NCBI GenBank assembly: GCA_927797885.1
Contig: OV696605.1
Span: forward strand, 310,001 to 374,000
Origin: Gloeomargaritales cyanobacterium VI4D9
Lineage (GTDB): Bacteria > Cyanobacteriota > Cyanobacteriia > Gloeomargaritales > Gloeomargaritaceae
Length of the DNA: 64,000 bases
Direction: 5' to 3'
In this document: in pieces, positions 53,113 to 61,560 of the stretch
Position numbering within the stretch: the stretch's first letter is position 1
Layout: the number at the start of each line of letters is the position of its first letter
The notes under the pieces: model-generated
Told to the model about the DNA's origin: nothing
Database searches by the model: none
Seen by the model: the letters and a program-made list of their open reading frames with translations, nothing else
Made by a program: the position numbers and the translations under genes

Positions 53113-53508
53113 CTATTTATTTTTATGATAATATTTCTGATAATATTCCAAAATATCGCTTGCAAAACCTGGAAAATATACCTTAAAATCAACCATAAGC
53201 CTATAATCCTCTAAAGGAACTAAATTAATTTTTTCTTCCCTACTACTCCCATATTCAATATCAAGATTAGTGAATTTCAAAATATCTAACTCTTCCCAGA
53301 AAATTAGTAAATAATGAAGCTCTTGATCACTCAATCTAATTCCCACCTTATTTAATTTGGTTTTTATAGTTTTAAAATAGATTGATCGATAATATCTTTG
53401 AATTTTCTGGTACTCTTTAAAAAAATTCTCCCAATTTGGATTCTCACGGATTAATCTGCAAAAGTATTCGTAAATGTCAGTTTTTTTAGCAAAAACTATT
53501 CGATCCAT
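53113..53508 (-). CDS. AT-rich accessory protein, unknown
   Basis: 131 residues, MDRIVFAKKTDIYEYFCRLI to YYQKYYHKNK. It is rich in Tyr, Phe, Lys and Ile with no membrane helix and no motif I recognise. GGAGG eight bases before the ATG is a strong ribosome-binding site. The 58-residue gene at 53573 lies 64 bases upstream on the same strand. A weak GGGGGAAG/CTTCCCC-type hairpin with a T tract (about 53530-53560) lies between them. Confidence 0.55.
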   Translation of the reverse strand: MDRIVFAKKTDIYEYFCRLIRENPNWENFFKEYQKIQRYYRSIYFKTIKTKLNKVGIRLSDQELHYLLIFWEELDILKFTNLDIEYGSSREEKINLVPLEDYRLMVDFKVYFPGFASDILEYYQKYYHKNK

Positions 53509-53572
53509 CTTTTACCTCCAAAAAAAAGAAAAGGGGAGAAAATTTAAGCTTCCCCCCTCGAAACCAAAAAAA

Positions 53573-53749
53573 TTAGGATTTGCGTAGCGAAAGGAGGAGG
53601 ATCAAAACGGGCTCCCCAGTTTGATAGCGTCCATGGCCAACTTTTTCGGCAAACCCGAACTCCACCAATTTTTGGATTAGATAATTTGCGCTCCAGGTGG
53701 GGACAATTTTTTTAAGATCAGAGGGTGTAAAAATGAACATTTTTTTCAT
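53573..53749 (-). CDS. 58-residue winged-helix-like small protein
   Basis: MKKMFIFTPSDLKKIVPTWS begins a 58-codon frame ending RKS. LKKIVPTWSANYLIQKLVEF and GFAEKVGHGRYQTGEPV have the helix-helix-wing pattern of a small DNA-binding domain, resembling the N-terminus of the 52541 gene. AGGAG ten bases before the ATG is a good ribosome-binding site. It heads the minus-strand pair with the 131-residue gene. Not recognised as a named family. Confidence 0.6.
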   Translation of the reverse strand: MKKMFIFTPSDLKKIVPTWSANYLIQKLVEFGFAEKVGHGRYQTGEPVLILLLSLRKS

Positions 53750-54092
53750 TTTCTCTACTCCTGGGATAATGTATAAATCAATTCTAGCGTCTTTTTTGCT
53801 TTTTGACCGGTTGGAAGGTTAAATTTTGTTACAAGTCTCCTGAGATTTTTATTTTTGTCCTTCTATTCTCGGCAGAAAGACTTTTTATTATAGCATTTTT
53901 TATTTTATCTTATTGGAGCCAATACCCCGCCCTTTTAGGGCGGACTAACTCCCGGGGGTTACCCCGCCGGTTCATACCCTTGATTAAATGAGATACTCTA
54001 AAATAGCGCCCCGCCGAATGACCTGTCACCCGTCAACCATCTGATGCGAATGACGGTAATAGCACATAAGCTACTCTTGCAACCAAATCTTA
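53750..54092. other. Non-coding stretch with a GC-rich hairpin segment
   Basis: No convincing gene; the open frame 53803-53991 crosses the hairpin segment. At 53930-53975, CCCGCCCTTTTAGGGCGG is a perfect hairpin followed by CCCGGGGGTTACCCCGCCGG. Such GC hairpins mark ends of IS200/IS605-type elements, but no transposase or TnpB is here, so this is only a suggestion. Confidence 0.35.
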
Positions 54093-54206
54093 TAGTCATT
54101 TCAAACAAGTTTGCGACATTCATCTTTGCCTACAACCTCTGTCCTAGAAGGGGATAGAGCAATTAAAGGTGCCTAAGAAGTGTTGCATCTTTTTGCGAAA
54201 TGACTA
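54093..54206 (-). repeat. Family E element
   Basis: 114 bp, ends TAGTCATTTC and GAAATGACTA, TA on both sides (54091-54092, 54207-54208). Inverted relative to 41145-41258. Confidence 0.8.
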
Positions 54207-54210
54207 TATA

Positions 54211-54307
54211 TAGCAATCCTACTTGATTAGTGAACAGAGATTCCCCAGAACCAAGGACGGGGGCGGTGCCCCTGCGACCCCTATTCCATTCTCATTTAGG
54301 ACTGCTA
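54211..54307 (+). repeat. Family A element, short form
   Basis: 97 bp, ends TAGCAATCCTACTTG and TTTAGGACTGCTA. Adjoins a family E element on the left and a family B fragment on the right. Confidence 0.87.
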
Positions 54308-54309
54308 TA

Positions 54310-54418
54310 TTTATTTGAACCAATCATAAATCCCATCGTGGGAATGCCCATATTAGCCAGAACCAAGGGCGGGGGGTGCCCCCCTGCAACCGCTAATTTG
54401 CAATTGATAGAGATGCCC
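54310..54418 (+). repeat. Family B element, left end lost
   Basis: Interior as in the 32962 copy (CCAATCATAAATCCCATCG, GGGGGGTGCCCCCCTGC), right end TTGATAGAGATGCCC. The left GGGCACCTC end is missing where the family A element abuts. It ends two bases before the Uma2 stop codon. Confidence 0.7.
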
Positions 54419-54419
54419 T

Positions 54420-54950
54420 TCAGGCAATCAACCCACCAACAGGAACGCTAAATCCCGGCAAAACCTTTATTGTTGTCGCATTTTGGTTTTCTGATAGTAA
54501 TTGCTGAACCTCTGGAGTAATGATCATCAACCAGCGACTTTCGGGAAAAATGAGCCAGATTTCTTGGGCATAGGATTCTAGGTATTCTTTGACTTTACTA
54601 AAAATATCTTCAGCCGCATCCGTAGGGGAAATGATTTCACCAATCAGCGGAAAACTCTGGGGCAACACCTTGAAATCCCCAAACTGTTGTACCAATGCTG
54701 GTGGTAGATACGCCACATCAGGACAACGCACTCGCCCCACTGTACGACAGGCCGTTTCGGTATAAACTTCCCCCCCTTGCCCGCTGGAAATTATGTAGCT
54801 TCGCCAGTGATAGGCCAATCTAGCTTGAATGCGTCCTGTTTTTGCGGTCATTTCCGGTGTCTCAATCAGTTTTTCATCAACCCATTCAAACCGTTCGGGA
54901 GGGTTTTCCAGAAATGCCTCTAAGGATTGGGGGGTAAATACACTGACCAC
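54420..54950 (-). CDS. Uma2-family (DUF820) putative endonuclease
   Basis: 176 residues of a family very abundant in cyanobacteria with a restriction-endonuclease-like fold. Visible are ERFEWVDEKLIETP at the start, RCPDVAYLP (the Asp of the catalytic strand) and FPLIGEIISPTDAAEDIFSK (Glu-x-x-Ser-Pro) followed by YLESYAQEIWLIFP. The role of the family is not established. The C-terminus is close to a family B end, so the last residues may differ from the ancestral protein. Confidence 0.85.
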   Translation of the reverse strand: MVSVFTPQSLEAFLENPPERFEWVDEKLIETPEMTAKTGRIQARLAYHWRSYIISSGQGGEVYTETACRTVGRVRCPDVAYLPPALVQQFGDFKVLPQSFPLIGEIISPTDAAEDIFSKVKEYLESYAQEIWLIFPESRWLMIITPEVQQLLSENQNATTIKVLPGFSVPVGGLIA

Positions 54951-55031
54951 TTTGCCCTACCTGTGTGTGATTGATACCTATGATAACCGAGCATAAGTCT
55001 TGATATACGCTTTGCTCTTCTGCTCTATTTA

Positions 55032-55141
55032 GAACACCTCTAAAAATAGGTCGCAGGGGCGTAGCCCCCGTCCCTGGTTCTCCTGAATATAAGGGTTCCA
55101 GCGAGATAATTTTGTATCGTTGTGAATAAATAGAGGTGTCC
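55032..55141 (-). repeat. Family B element with TTTA duplication
   Basis: 110 bp, ends GAACACCTCTAAAAATAGG and TAAATAGAGGTGTCC, flanked by TTTA (55028-55031 and 55142-55145). The interior equals the partial copy at 61396. Confidence 0.85.
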
Positions 55142-55165
55142 TTTATTAAGTTGGGTTGATCTCAT

Positions 55166-55287
55166 GGGCACCTCTGGTTATTGATTTTTGTGCTTATACG
55201 GCAGACCTAGAAGTCCTATTTTTTTCACGGACAATTATGAATAATGCAGGGGTCGTTCTCAATAGTCACGAATTAATCGAAGTGTCC
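55166..55287 (-). repeat. Family B element abutting the ntcA stop codon
   Basis: 122 bp, ends GGGCACCTCTGGTTATTG and TTAATCGAAGTGTCC. The ntcA stop (TAA, 55290-55288) is the next triplet. Flanks TCAT and TTAA do not match. Confidence 0.78.
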
Positions 55288-55959
55288 TTAAGTAAATTGT
55301 TGACTCAGATTCATCGGGTCATGCACCGTAATTTTTTTCTTACTAATTGAAATCATGCCACTTTGCCGCAAATCCCCTAGTAAACGGGTTACCGTCACCC
55401 GCGTCGAACCAATCGCTTCCGCAATCGCCTGGTGTGAAAGTTTCAAATCAATCGTCACCCCAATACTGGAAGGCACCCCAAAATCCCGACACAAAATCAA
55501 TAAAAAGCTCGCCAACCGTGCCCCCATATCCCGATGCGCTAAGGTTTCAATCATCATTTCCGTTTGCAAAATGCGCGAGGATAACCCCCGCAGTAACATG
55601 AGGGATAATTCCGGGTCACTTTTCAAAAGGACTTCAATTTGTTCAATCGGCACCGAATACAACTGAGTGGTGGTAAAAGCGACGGAATGATAAAACCGAT
55701 CCGAACGATGCCCCGTAATAAACGAAAGTACCCCAAACACACTATTTTCCCTCAGTAATGCGACGGTAATTTCCTCCCCTGATTCATACACCCGGGACAG
55801 TTTGACCGCCCCTTTGATTAAAAAATAAACCCGCTCAGCCGGATCGCCAGGGAAAAAGATGGTTTTACCCCGCTCAAAGGTTTCGACGCCCTGGGGAAAG
55901 GTGCCGTTCGATAGACGCTGTAAAAGGGTGTAAAGGGGTTTATCTTGCAGTACAGCCAT
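55288..55959 (-). CDS. ntcA: Global nitrogen regulator NtcA
   Basis: 223 residues. [20 protein letters not shown] and [20 protein letters not shown] match NtcA closely. [20 protein letters not shown] is the long connecting helix, and [20 protein letters not shown] is the NtcA recognition-helix signature. NtcA senses 2-oxoglutarate, with co-activator PipX, and controls nitrogen-assimilation genes. A GTT-N8-TAC site lies upstream, consistent with known autoregulation. The gene is divergent from fabI. Confidence 0.97.
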   Translation of the reverse strand: MAVLQDKPLYTLLQRLSNGTFPQGVETFERGKTIFFPGDPAERVYFLIKGAVKLSRVYESGEEITVALLRENSVFGVLSFITGHRSDRFYHSVAFTTTQLYSVPIEQIEVLLKSDPELSLMLLRGLSSRILQTEMMIETLAHRDMGARLASFLLILCRDFGVPSSIGVTIDLKLSHQAIAEAIGSTRVTVTRLLGDLRQSGMISISKKKITVHDPMNLSQQFT

Positions 55960-56030
55960 CGTTTGCGGGCACCGGTGCTAAGGATAAATCACTATCATTT
56001 CAAGCTATCGGGAACTGGTCAAAATAGATT

Positions 56031-56044
56031 GTATCCCTTGTAAC
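56031..56044 (-). promoter_or_regulatory. Possible NtcA-binding site upstream of ntcA
   Basis: On the minus strand GTTACAAGGGATAC, i.e. GTT-N8-TAC, one base from the consensus GTA-N8-TAC, 72 bases before the ntcA ATG. A TAGCTT about 20 bases downstream could be the -10 box. The match is imperfect. Confidence 0.45.
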
Positions 56045-56121
56045 CATTGACTCGCTCTTGTGTTCGGGTACATTCCGGGGTAGGGTGAAACAGGGTACAT
56101 AACATTTTTGGCGAAACATTC

Positions 56122-56913
56122 ATGTTGAATTTGCAGGGGAAAAAAGCCTTAATTTTGGGGATTGCCAATGAGTATTCGATTGCCTGGGGGATTGCCCAAC
56201 AGTTGCATCAGGCGGGGGCGACTTTGGGGGTGACCTATCTCCCAGATGAAAAAGACCGCTTCAAGCAAAAAGTCGGGCAGTTGACCGCCCCCCTGGAGCC
56301 GGAGTTGTTTCTCCCCTGCGATGTCCAAAAAGATGAGCAGATTGAAGCGCTGTTTCAAGCCGTAACAGCCCAATGGGGCAGTTTAGATATATTAGTGCAT
56401 TGTCTGGCTTTTGTCCCGAAAGAGGGTCTGGAGGGGGATTTTAGCCGGATTTCCCGTGCTGGGTTTATGCAAGCCTTGGATGTCAGTACCTATTCGCTGG
56501 TTGCTCTATGTCGGGCGGCGAAACCCCTGTTTACCCCGACGGCTTCTGTGATTACATTGACCTATTTGGGTGGGGTGCGGGTGGTGCCCAATTACAATAC
56601 GGCGGGAATTACCAAGGCAGGGTTGGAGATGTGTGTGCGTTATCTGGCTTACGAGTTGGGGGCGCAGGGGGTGCGGGTGAATGCAATTTCCGCAGGACCC
56701 ATTAAAACCCTGGCTTCTTCGGCGGTGGGGGGGATTCGGGACATGATTCAGCAGGTGCGGCAGGTGGCTCCCTTGCGCCGGTCGGTGACCCAGGTGGAGG
56801 TGGGGAATGCGGCGGCGTTCCTGTGTAGCGATTTGGCAAGTGGGATTACGGGGCAGATTCTCTACGTGGATGCGGGCTATGAAATTATGGGGATGACGGC
56901 GGCGGAAGCATAA
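56122..56913 (+). CDS. fabI: Enoyl-[acyl-carrier-protein] reductase (NADH)
   Basis: 263 residues. The divergent SDR glycine motif GIANEYSIAWGIAQQLHQAG, typical of FabI, is at residues 13-32. The active site is in YNTAGITKAGLEMCVRYLAY (Tyr-x6-Lys), and VNAISAGPIKTLASSAV is the substrate-loop hallmark. It reduces the enoyl intermediate in fatty-acid elongation. Tetrameric cytoplasmic enzyme. Confidence 0.96.
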   Translation: MLNLQGKKALILGIANEYSIAWGIAQQLHQAGATLGVTYLPDEKDRFKQKVGQLTAPLEPELFLPCDVQKDEQIEALFQAVTAQWGSLDILVHCLAFVPKEGLEGDFSRISRAGFMQALDVSTYSLVALCRAAKPLFTPTASVITLTYLGGVRVVPNYNTAGITKAGLEMCVRYLAYELGAQGVRVNAISAGPIKTLASSAVGGIRDMIQQVRQVAPLRRSVTQVEVGNAAAFLCSDLASGITGQILYVDAGYEIMGMTAAEA

Positions 56914-56935
56914 AAAAAGCGGGAAATCATTTTGC

Positions 56936-57373
56936 TCACCGGGGTCGGAATTGACTGATCAGGGGCACCCCGCCAATGAGTAGGAATAATCCCCCCATGC
57001 CAGTAAAGAGGGTGGCTAGAAACCAAAGTTCTAAGAAACTGCGAATGCGAGCCGACCGGGGTTGCTCCGGGTTGTACAACACCTCTACCCGTTGCCCCTC
57101 CTGATACGCTGGGGGTGCGCTACCGACCTGACCTTCAAACCGCACCCGTTCCCCGTTTGGCAACTGAAATTGGACGACCGGATAATAGGTACCACCCCCA
57201 CTACTTTGACTCGACCGCCTGCGTTCTAGGGCGATGACCTCCCCCGGCGCAGTAACCGCTGTTGCCAAGAAGGTGCGGGTGTGGTGGACAAAGCCCAACC
57301 CAACGGCTAAAAAAATTGCCCCAACTCCGGCAAAGATGCCCCCAAAAATCCAAAGAAACTGGCGGTCGGACAT
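56936..57373 (-). CDS. DUF3592 membrane protein
   Basis: 145 residues from ATG 57373 (MSDRQFLWIFGGIFAGVGAI). Two membrane helices (about 6-28 and 118-140) flank a beta-rich soluble domain with GEVIALERRRSSQSSGGGTY, YPVVQFQLPNGERVRFEG and VEVLYNPEQP, the DUF3592 pattern. The longer frame upstream crosses the divergent promoter region. Function unknown. Confidence 0.8.
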   Translation of the reverse strand: MSDRQFLWIFGGIFAGVGAIFLAVGLGFVHHTRTFLATAVTAPGEVIALERRRSSQSSGGGTYYPVVQFQLPNGERVRFEGQVGSAPPAYQEGQRVEVLYNPEQPRSARIRSFLELWFLATLFTGMGGLFLLIGGVPLISQFRPR

Positions 57374-57433
57374 CAAAATCTCAAGGTTTATTGAAATTGT
57401 ATAATACGTTTGATCCACCCACCGGCTGATTTT

Positions 57434-57625
57434 ATGGGCGAAGCCAAACGTCGTCAAGCTACCACCACCCCTGCCACTCCCAACCGGCGTGCCGTTTTGG
57501 TGCAACAATTCATGACCTGGACAACTCGGGGAACGTGGGCGGGCATTATCATTCTGGGACTGTTTTGGGTCACCATCCGCTTCATTGGTCCGGGGTTGGG
57601 CTGGTGGCAGTTGGCGGGGGAATGA
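57434..57625 (+). CDS. DUF2839 small membrane protein
   Basis: 63 residues from ATG 57434. MGEAKRRQ at the start and FMTWTTRGTWAGIIILGLFW plus RFIGPGLGWW are the signature of DUF2839, a cyanobacterial single-helix protein of unknown function. The frame is open upstream to 57410, but MGEAKRR is the conserved start. Confidence 0.85.
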   Translation: MGEAKRRQATTTPATPNRRAVLVQQFMTWTTRGTWAGIIILGLFWVTIRFIGPGLGWWQLAGE

Positions 57626-57661
57626 CTTGGTACAATTGCCCCTGTCTCCCTAAAAATCCCT

Positions 57662-58588
57662 ATGGCGCCTCTCTCTAAACTAGTGGGTTTGCTTCTAGCT
57701 GGTTTTGTACATACTTTAACCTCACATTCCCTGGGTGCTACGCCATCTCCCCAGGTGCGTTTAGCCGGGACTCCCACCCCAGGCACTTGGTTCTCCGCCC
57801 AGTTGATTGCCCAGGAAACCCGCACCACCCCAGGTCGTCCCCTGCGGATTTATGACCAGCATATTGCCCAGATGTTTGCCGTGACCGGGGGGCTGTGCCG
57901 CCAATACCCCAAGGTGCAGGGCTGGCGGTGGGACTACCGGGCGGGGGGTGGGCAGATACCGATGGGGGAATTTCGCATCCCCTGCGAGATGGCGAGTACC
58001 ATGCTGAACCTGTTTGGCAAAGGACAAGAGCAAATCGTCCCCATCCAAGTGGGCAACCAATCCCAAAATCTGCGGGTGACGACCCTCAACCTCACCGGGG
58101 AACGAATCCCCCAATGGCTGGATGTGACCGAAAATTTCCGTCCCTGGGTAGATGCCGCTGGTCAGGTGCGTCAGATTATGGACACCTTAAAACGCACCAA
58201 AATCCCGGTTTTTCTCCCCCAGGAACCCCTGAGAGCCGGGGGGATGCAACTGTTTTTTGTGAGTGCAACTGTCCAGCCCGACCGTTATGACATTGGGTTG
58301 TACACCTTTCCCGGTTGTACTGCCGGTGCCTGTACGTTTGGTTCCCTCAGCGGCGAACGGGGCGGCAAATTATCCACGCCCAGCCGGGACTTTCCTGGTG
58401 AAACCCGTCAAAAAGTAACTTTAGCGCGGGGCATCCCAGGTCAGTTTGTCAACAGTTGCGGGGCGTACTGTACAGCCATGGTGGAATGGCTCAACCAGGG
58501 GGTGCGTTACCGCATGACCGCTAGAAATGCTGACCTGGACGGCTTGGTCAAGTACGCTAACGAAGCCATCCAGGCCGGTGCCCGTTAG
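57662..58588 (+). CDS. Exported cyanobacterial protein of unknown function
   Basis: 308 residues. A signal peptide is likely at residues 1-26 (LVGLLLAGFVHTLTSHSLGA). The mature part has no membrane helix. It includes four Cys in two pairs (FPGCTAGACTFG and NSCGAYCTAM), which could form disulphides in the periplasm or lumen. I do not recognise a named family. It is 36 bases after DUF2839 and convergent with the small Hlip gene. Confidence 0.7.
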   Translation: MAPLSKLVGLLLAGFVHTLTSHSLGATPSPQVRLAGTPTPGTWFSAQLIAQETRTTPGRPLRIYDQHIAQMFAVTGGLCRQYPKVQGWRWDYRAGGGQIPMGEFRIPCEMASTMLNLFGKGQEQIVPIQVGNQSQNLRVTTLNLTGERIPQWLDVTENFRPWVDAAGQVRQIMDTLKRTKIPVFLPQEPLRAGGMQLFFVSATVQPDRYDIGLYTFPGCTAGACTFGSLSGERGGKLSTPSRDFPGETRQKVTLARGIPGQFVNSCGAYCTAMVEWLNQGVRYRMTARNADLDGLVKYANEAIQAGAR

Positions 58589-58593
58589 ATTCT

Positions 58594-58830
58594 CTATTGC
58601 AGGCTGGACAACAGCGCCACCAGTCCCTTACCCGTCAGCAATTCCAAGCCAATCAGGGAAATAAAGCCAATCATTGCCAAACGACCGTTCAACCGCTCGG
58701 CGTACTCGGTAAACCCAACCCGGGACTCCTCATCCACGTACATCTTGGGTTCGATGGCAAAGTTGTTCAAACGCCCGCCGTCTTCCACCGTGTAGCTCCG
58801 GGGACGCAGGGTCTCTTGTTGGGTGGTCAT
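58594..58830 (-). CDS. High-light-inducible protein (Hlip)
   Basis: 78 residues from ATG 58830 (MTTQQETLRPRSYTVEDGGR). A single thylakoid helix, YAERLNGRLAMIGFISLIGL, has the ExxNGR chlorophyll-binding motif, and the tail ELLTGKGLVALL is typical. The protein protects photosystem II assembly or chlorophyll synthesis under stress. A run of stress-related genes (Hlip, dnaK) lies here. Confidence 0.92.
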   Translation of the reverse strand: MTTQQETLRPRSYTVEDGGRLNNFAIEPKMYVDEESRVGFTEYAERLNGRLAMIGFISLIGLELLTGKGLVALLSSLQ

Positions 58831-58919
58831 GGTCAAACTCCTAAAGTTCAAACTATGTTAACACTTTATCACGAATGTTAACTTTTGTAAAAAATCTACG
58901 GTCATCCCGGCGGGATCGC

Positions 58920-58947
58920 AAAAAAAACCAGCGGGGTAGCCCACTGG
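58920..58947 (-). terminator. Rho-independent terminator of dnaK
   Basis: Minus strand: CCAGTGGG, loop CTA, CCCCGCTGG, then eight T. The stem has one bulged base. It is 28 bases after the dnaK stop. Confidence 0.88.
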
Positions 58948-58975
58948 CGATTGGATTCATGGCCGGTTGGGTGGG

Positions 58976-60853
58976 TTATTTCCCTTCCGAGAAGTCCGCA
59001 TCAATCACGTCCCCATCCCCTGGCGGCGGCGATTGGGGGGTGTCGCTACTGGCCTGCTGGTAGAGGTTGGTGTTGACGCTGTAGAGGGTTTGTTGCAGGT
59101 CGTTGTTGAGGGTTTTGATCCGCTCCCAGTTTTCCTGGTTGATGGCTTCCCGCAGGTCTTTGACCAAGCCCTCAATCTTGGTTTTATCGGCGGCGGGGAG
59201 TTTGTCCCCCAACTCTTTGAGTTGCCGTTCCGCTTGGTAGGCGAGGGAGTCGGCTTGGTTTTTCAACTCCACCTGCTCCTTGCGCTCCCGGTCGGCGGCG
59301 GCGTTCATTTCCGCATCCCGTACCATCCGCTCCACCTCTTCCTTGGATAGGGTGGAGGAACCGGAAATGGTGATGGACTGTACCTTGCCGGAGGCTTTGT
59401 CCTTGGCGGTGACATTCAGAATCCCGTTGGCATCGATATCAAAGGTGACCTCAATCTGGGGCACCCCCCGGGGCGCAGGGGGAATCCCATCCAAACGGAA
59501 GGTTCCCAGGCTCTTGTTCCCGGAGGCGAGTTCCCGCTCCCCTTGCAGGACGTGGATTTCCACATTGGTTTGGTTGTCCACCGCCGTGGAAAACACCTCG
59601 GTCTTTTTGGTGGGAATGGTGGTATTGCGGGGAATCATCTTGGTCATCACCCCGCCCAGGGTTTCCACCCCCAGGGACAAGGGCGTGACATCCAACAGCA
59701 AAATGTCCTTGACTTCCCCGGAGAGTACCCCGGCTTGCACGGCAGCCCCCACCGCCACCACCTCGTCCGGGTTGACGCTTTGGTTGGGTTCTTTGCCCAG
59801 GATTTGGCGCACCAGTTGTTGCACGGCGGGAATCCGGGTGGAACCCCCCACCATCACCACCTCATCAATTTTGCTCTTGTCCAGCTTGGCATCCCGCAGG
59901 GCTTGTTCCACTGGCACCTTACACCGGTCAAACAGGTCGCTACAGAGTTCCTCAAATTTCGCCCGGGTCAGGGTCATTTCCAGGTGCTTGGGACCATCCT
60001 GGGTGGCGGTAATAAAGGGCAGGTTGATGTCCGTCTGGCTGACGCTGGAAAGTTCGATTTTGGCTTTTTCGGCGGCTTCCGTCAGCCGTTGCAGGGCTTG
60101 CTTGTCCTTGCGGAGGTCAATGCCTTCCTTGGCCAGAAAATCCTGCGCCATCCAGTCCACGATTTTTTTGTCAAAGTCATCCCCGCCCAGGTGGGTATCC
60201 CCGGAGGTGGCGAGTACCTCAAACACCCCGTCCCCGACCTCCAGAATGGACACGTCAAACGTCCCACCCCCCAGGTCAAACACCAGGATGGTTTCATTAG
60301 CCTTTTTATCCAGCCCATACGCCAGGGAAGCCGCCGTCGGTTCGTTGATAATCCGCAGGACTTCCAAACCGGCAATTTTGCCCGCATCCTTGGTGGCTTG
60401 GCGTTGGGAATCATTAAAATACGCCGGGACGGTAATCACCGCCTGGGTCACGGGTTCCCCCAGATATTTGCTGGCATCATCCGCCAGTTTCCGCAACACC
60501 TGAGCCGAAATCTCCTCCGGCGCAAATTGTTTGCCCACCTGCGGGCAGTCAATCTTCACATTGCCATTACTATCCCGCAGGACTTTGTAGGGAACCTGTT
60601 TGGCTTCCCCCGTCACCTCGTCGTACTTGCGCCCGATGAATCGTTTCACGGAATAGAAGGTGTTATCGGGATTAATCACCGCTTGGCGTTTGGCGATCTG
60701 CCCCACCAGCCGGTCGCCATTTTTGGCATAAGCCACAATCGAAGGGGTGGTGCGAAATCCTTCCGCATTGGCAATGACAACGGGCTGTCCGCCTTCCATC
60801 ACTGCCACCACCGAGTTGGTTGTCCCTAGGTCAATGCCCACAACTTTAGCCAT
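58976..60853 (-). CDS. dnaK: Hsp70 chaperone DnaK
   Basis: 625 residues. The N-terminal ATPase has [40 protein letters not shown] and [17 protein letters not shown]. The substrate domain has [20 protein letters not shown], and the lid starts at [20 protein letters not shown]. The tail [16 protein letters not shown] is the usual acidic end. Cyanobacteria carry several dnaK genes; this looks like the DnaK2 type from its length and tail, by inference. I see no CIRCE upstream, unlike groESL. Confidence 0.96.
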   Translation of the reverse strand: MAKVVGIDLGTTNSVVAVMEGGQPVVIANAEGFRTTPSIVAYAKNGDRLVGQIAKRQAVINPDNTFYSVKRFIGRKYDEVTGEAKQVPYKVLRDSNGNVKIDCPQVGKQFAPEEISAQVLRKLADDASKYLGEPVTQAVITVPAYFNDSQRQATKDAGKIAGLEVLRIINEPTAASLAYGLDKKANETILVFDLGGGTFDVSILEVGDGVFEVLATSGDTHLGGDDFDKKIVDWMAQDFLAKEGIDLRKDKQALQRLTEAAEKAKIELSSVSQTDINLPFITATQDGPKHLEMTLTRAKFEELCSDLFDRCKVPVEQALRDAKLDKSKIDEVVMVGGSTRIPAVQQLVRQILGKEPNQSVNPDEVVAVGAAVQAGVLSGEVKDILLLDVTPLSLGVETLGGVMTKMIPRNTTIPTKKTEVFSTAVDNQTNVEIHVLQGERELASGNKSLGTFRLDGIPPAPRGVPQIEVTFDIDANGILNVTAKDKASGKVQSITISGSSTLSKEEVERMVRDAEMNAAADRERKEQVELKNQADSLAYQAERQLKELGDKLPAADKTKIEGLVKDLREAINQENWERIKTLNNDLQQTLYSVNTNLYQQASSDTPQSPPPGDGDVIDADFSEGK

Positions 60854-60956
60854 GAATCTCTGCCGCTCCTAAAAAAAGCAAATTTTCGGTGGGTTTACCC
60901 CCGTAGTTCCTATGATGGGCGATAGATTTCCGACTTAAAAGGTGGGGTTTCCGAAC

Positions 60957-61268
60957 TTAGGGGAGGCGTTTTTGGAAGGCTTCCACCACATCCATGTACG
61001 CCAACTGCGCCTGCACGGGCACCAAGTCCAGCAGGGGAATTTGCCGTCGCCCGCCGCCAATATCCACCAGAATTTCCCGCAAAATCCCTAGGGCTTGGTC
61101 TTCCTTGAGGGTGCCCTGTTCTGCCTGGGCATAGAGGCGTTGGGCAAGGATTTTGTCTAAATGGGCATCTTTCAGGTACAAATGCCAGCGGGCAATGTCC
61201 ATATATACCCGGTCGCCCAAATCAGCGGCCAAGCGTTCAATCACTTCGGTGGTGCGGGGGTCACTCAT
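60957..61268 (-). CDS. DUF3181 family protein
   Basis: 103 residues from ATG 61268 (MSDPRTTEVIERLAADLGDR). YMDIARWHLYLKDAHLDKIL and QALGILREILVDIGGGRRQI are the conserved blocks. Small helical cytoplasmic protein, restricted to cyanobacteria, function unknown. The upstream extension to 61373 does not fit the family. Confidence 0.83.
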   Translation of the reverse strand: MSDPRTTEVIERLAADLGDRVYMDIARWHLYLKDAHLDKILAQRLYAQAEQGTLKEDQALGILREILVDIGGGRRQIPLLDLVPVQAQLAYMDVVEAFQKRLP

Positions 61269-61395
61269 GGGCAGAGGCGGGCAATTGGGCAACGGTTGAT
61301 GACTGCTTACCCTCACCTTAGCAAAACCTACGCTGAGAACCGAACCGAGCCTTGGGGAAATTGCCGGTTCCAAGGAACCATCGCATCTGAATTGT

Positions 61396-61454
61396 GGGTA
61401 CCTCTAAAAATAGGTCGCAGGGGCGTAGCCATTAGTATGGGTATTCCAGCGAGA
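61396..61454 (-). repeat. Family B fragment, cut by a family A element
   Basis: Starts GGGTACCTCTAAAAATAGGT and follows the 55032 copy up to CCAGCGAGA, where a family A element begins. The right half of B is not found beyond the A/IS block. Confidence 0.78.
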
Positions 61455-61456
61455 TA

Positions 61457-61559
61457 TAGCAATCCTAAACCTAAATGAGAATGGAGCAGGGGTCGCAGGG
61501 GCACCGCCCCCGTCCTTGGTTCTGGGAAATTTCCGTTGGTTAATCAAATAGGATTGCTA
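61457..61559 (-). repeat. Family A element, split from its right flank by IS copy 2
   Basis: 103 bp, ends TAGCAATCCTAAACC and AATAGGATTGCTA, TA at 61455-61456. Its last nine bases (GATTGCTAT, 61552-61560) are the target duplicated by the IS insertion. Confidence 0.87.
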
Positions 61560-61560
61560 T

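Noticed and set aside
53803-53991. 62-codon membrane-like frame
   Set aside because: Runs through the GC hairpin cluster, lacks a ribosome-binding site and is not distinguishable from AT-rich non-coding sequence.
60854-60956. CIRCE operator upstream of dnaK
   Set aside because: Searched for the GAGTGCTAA arms and found none; only groESL has the operator here.
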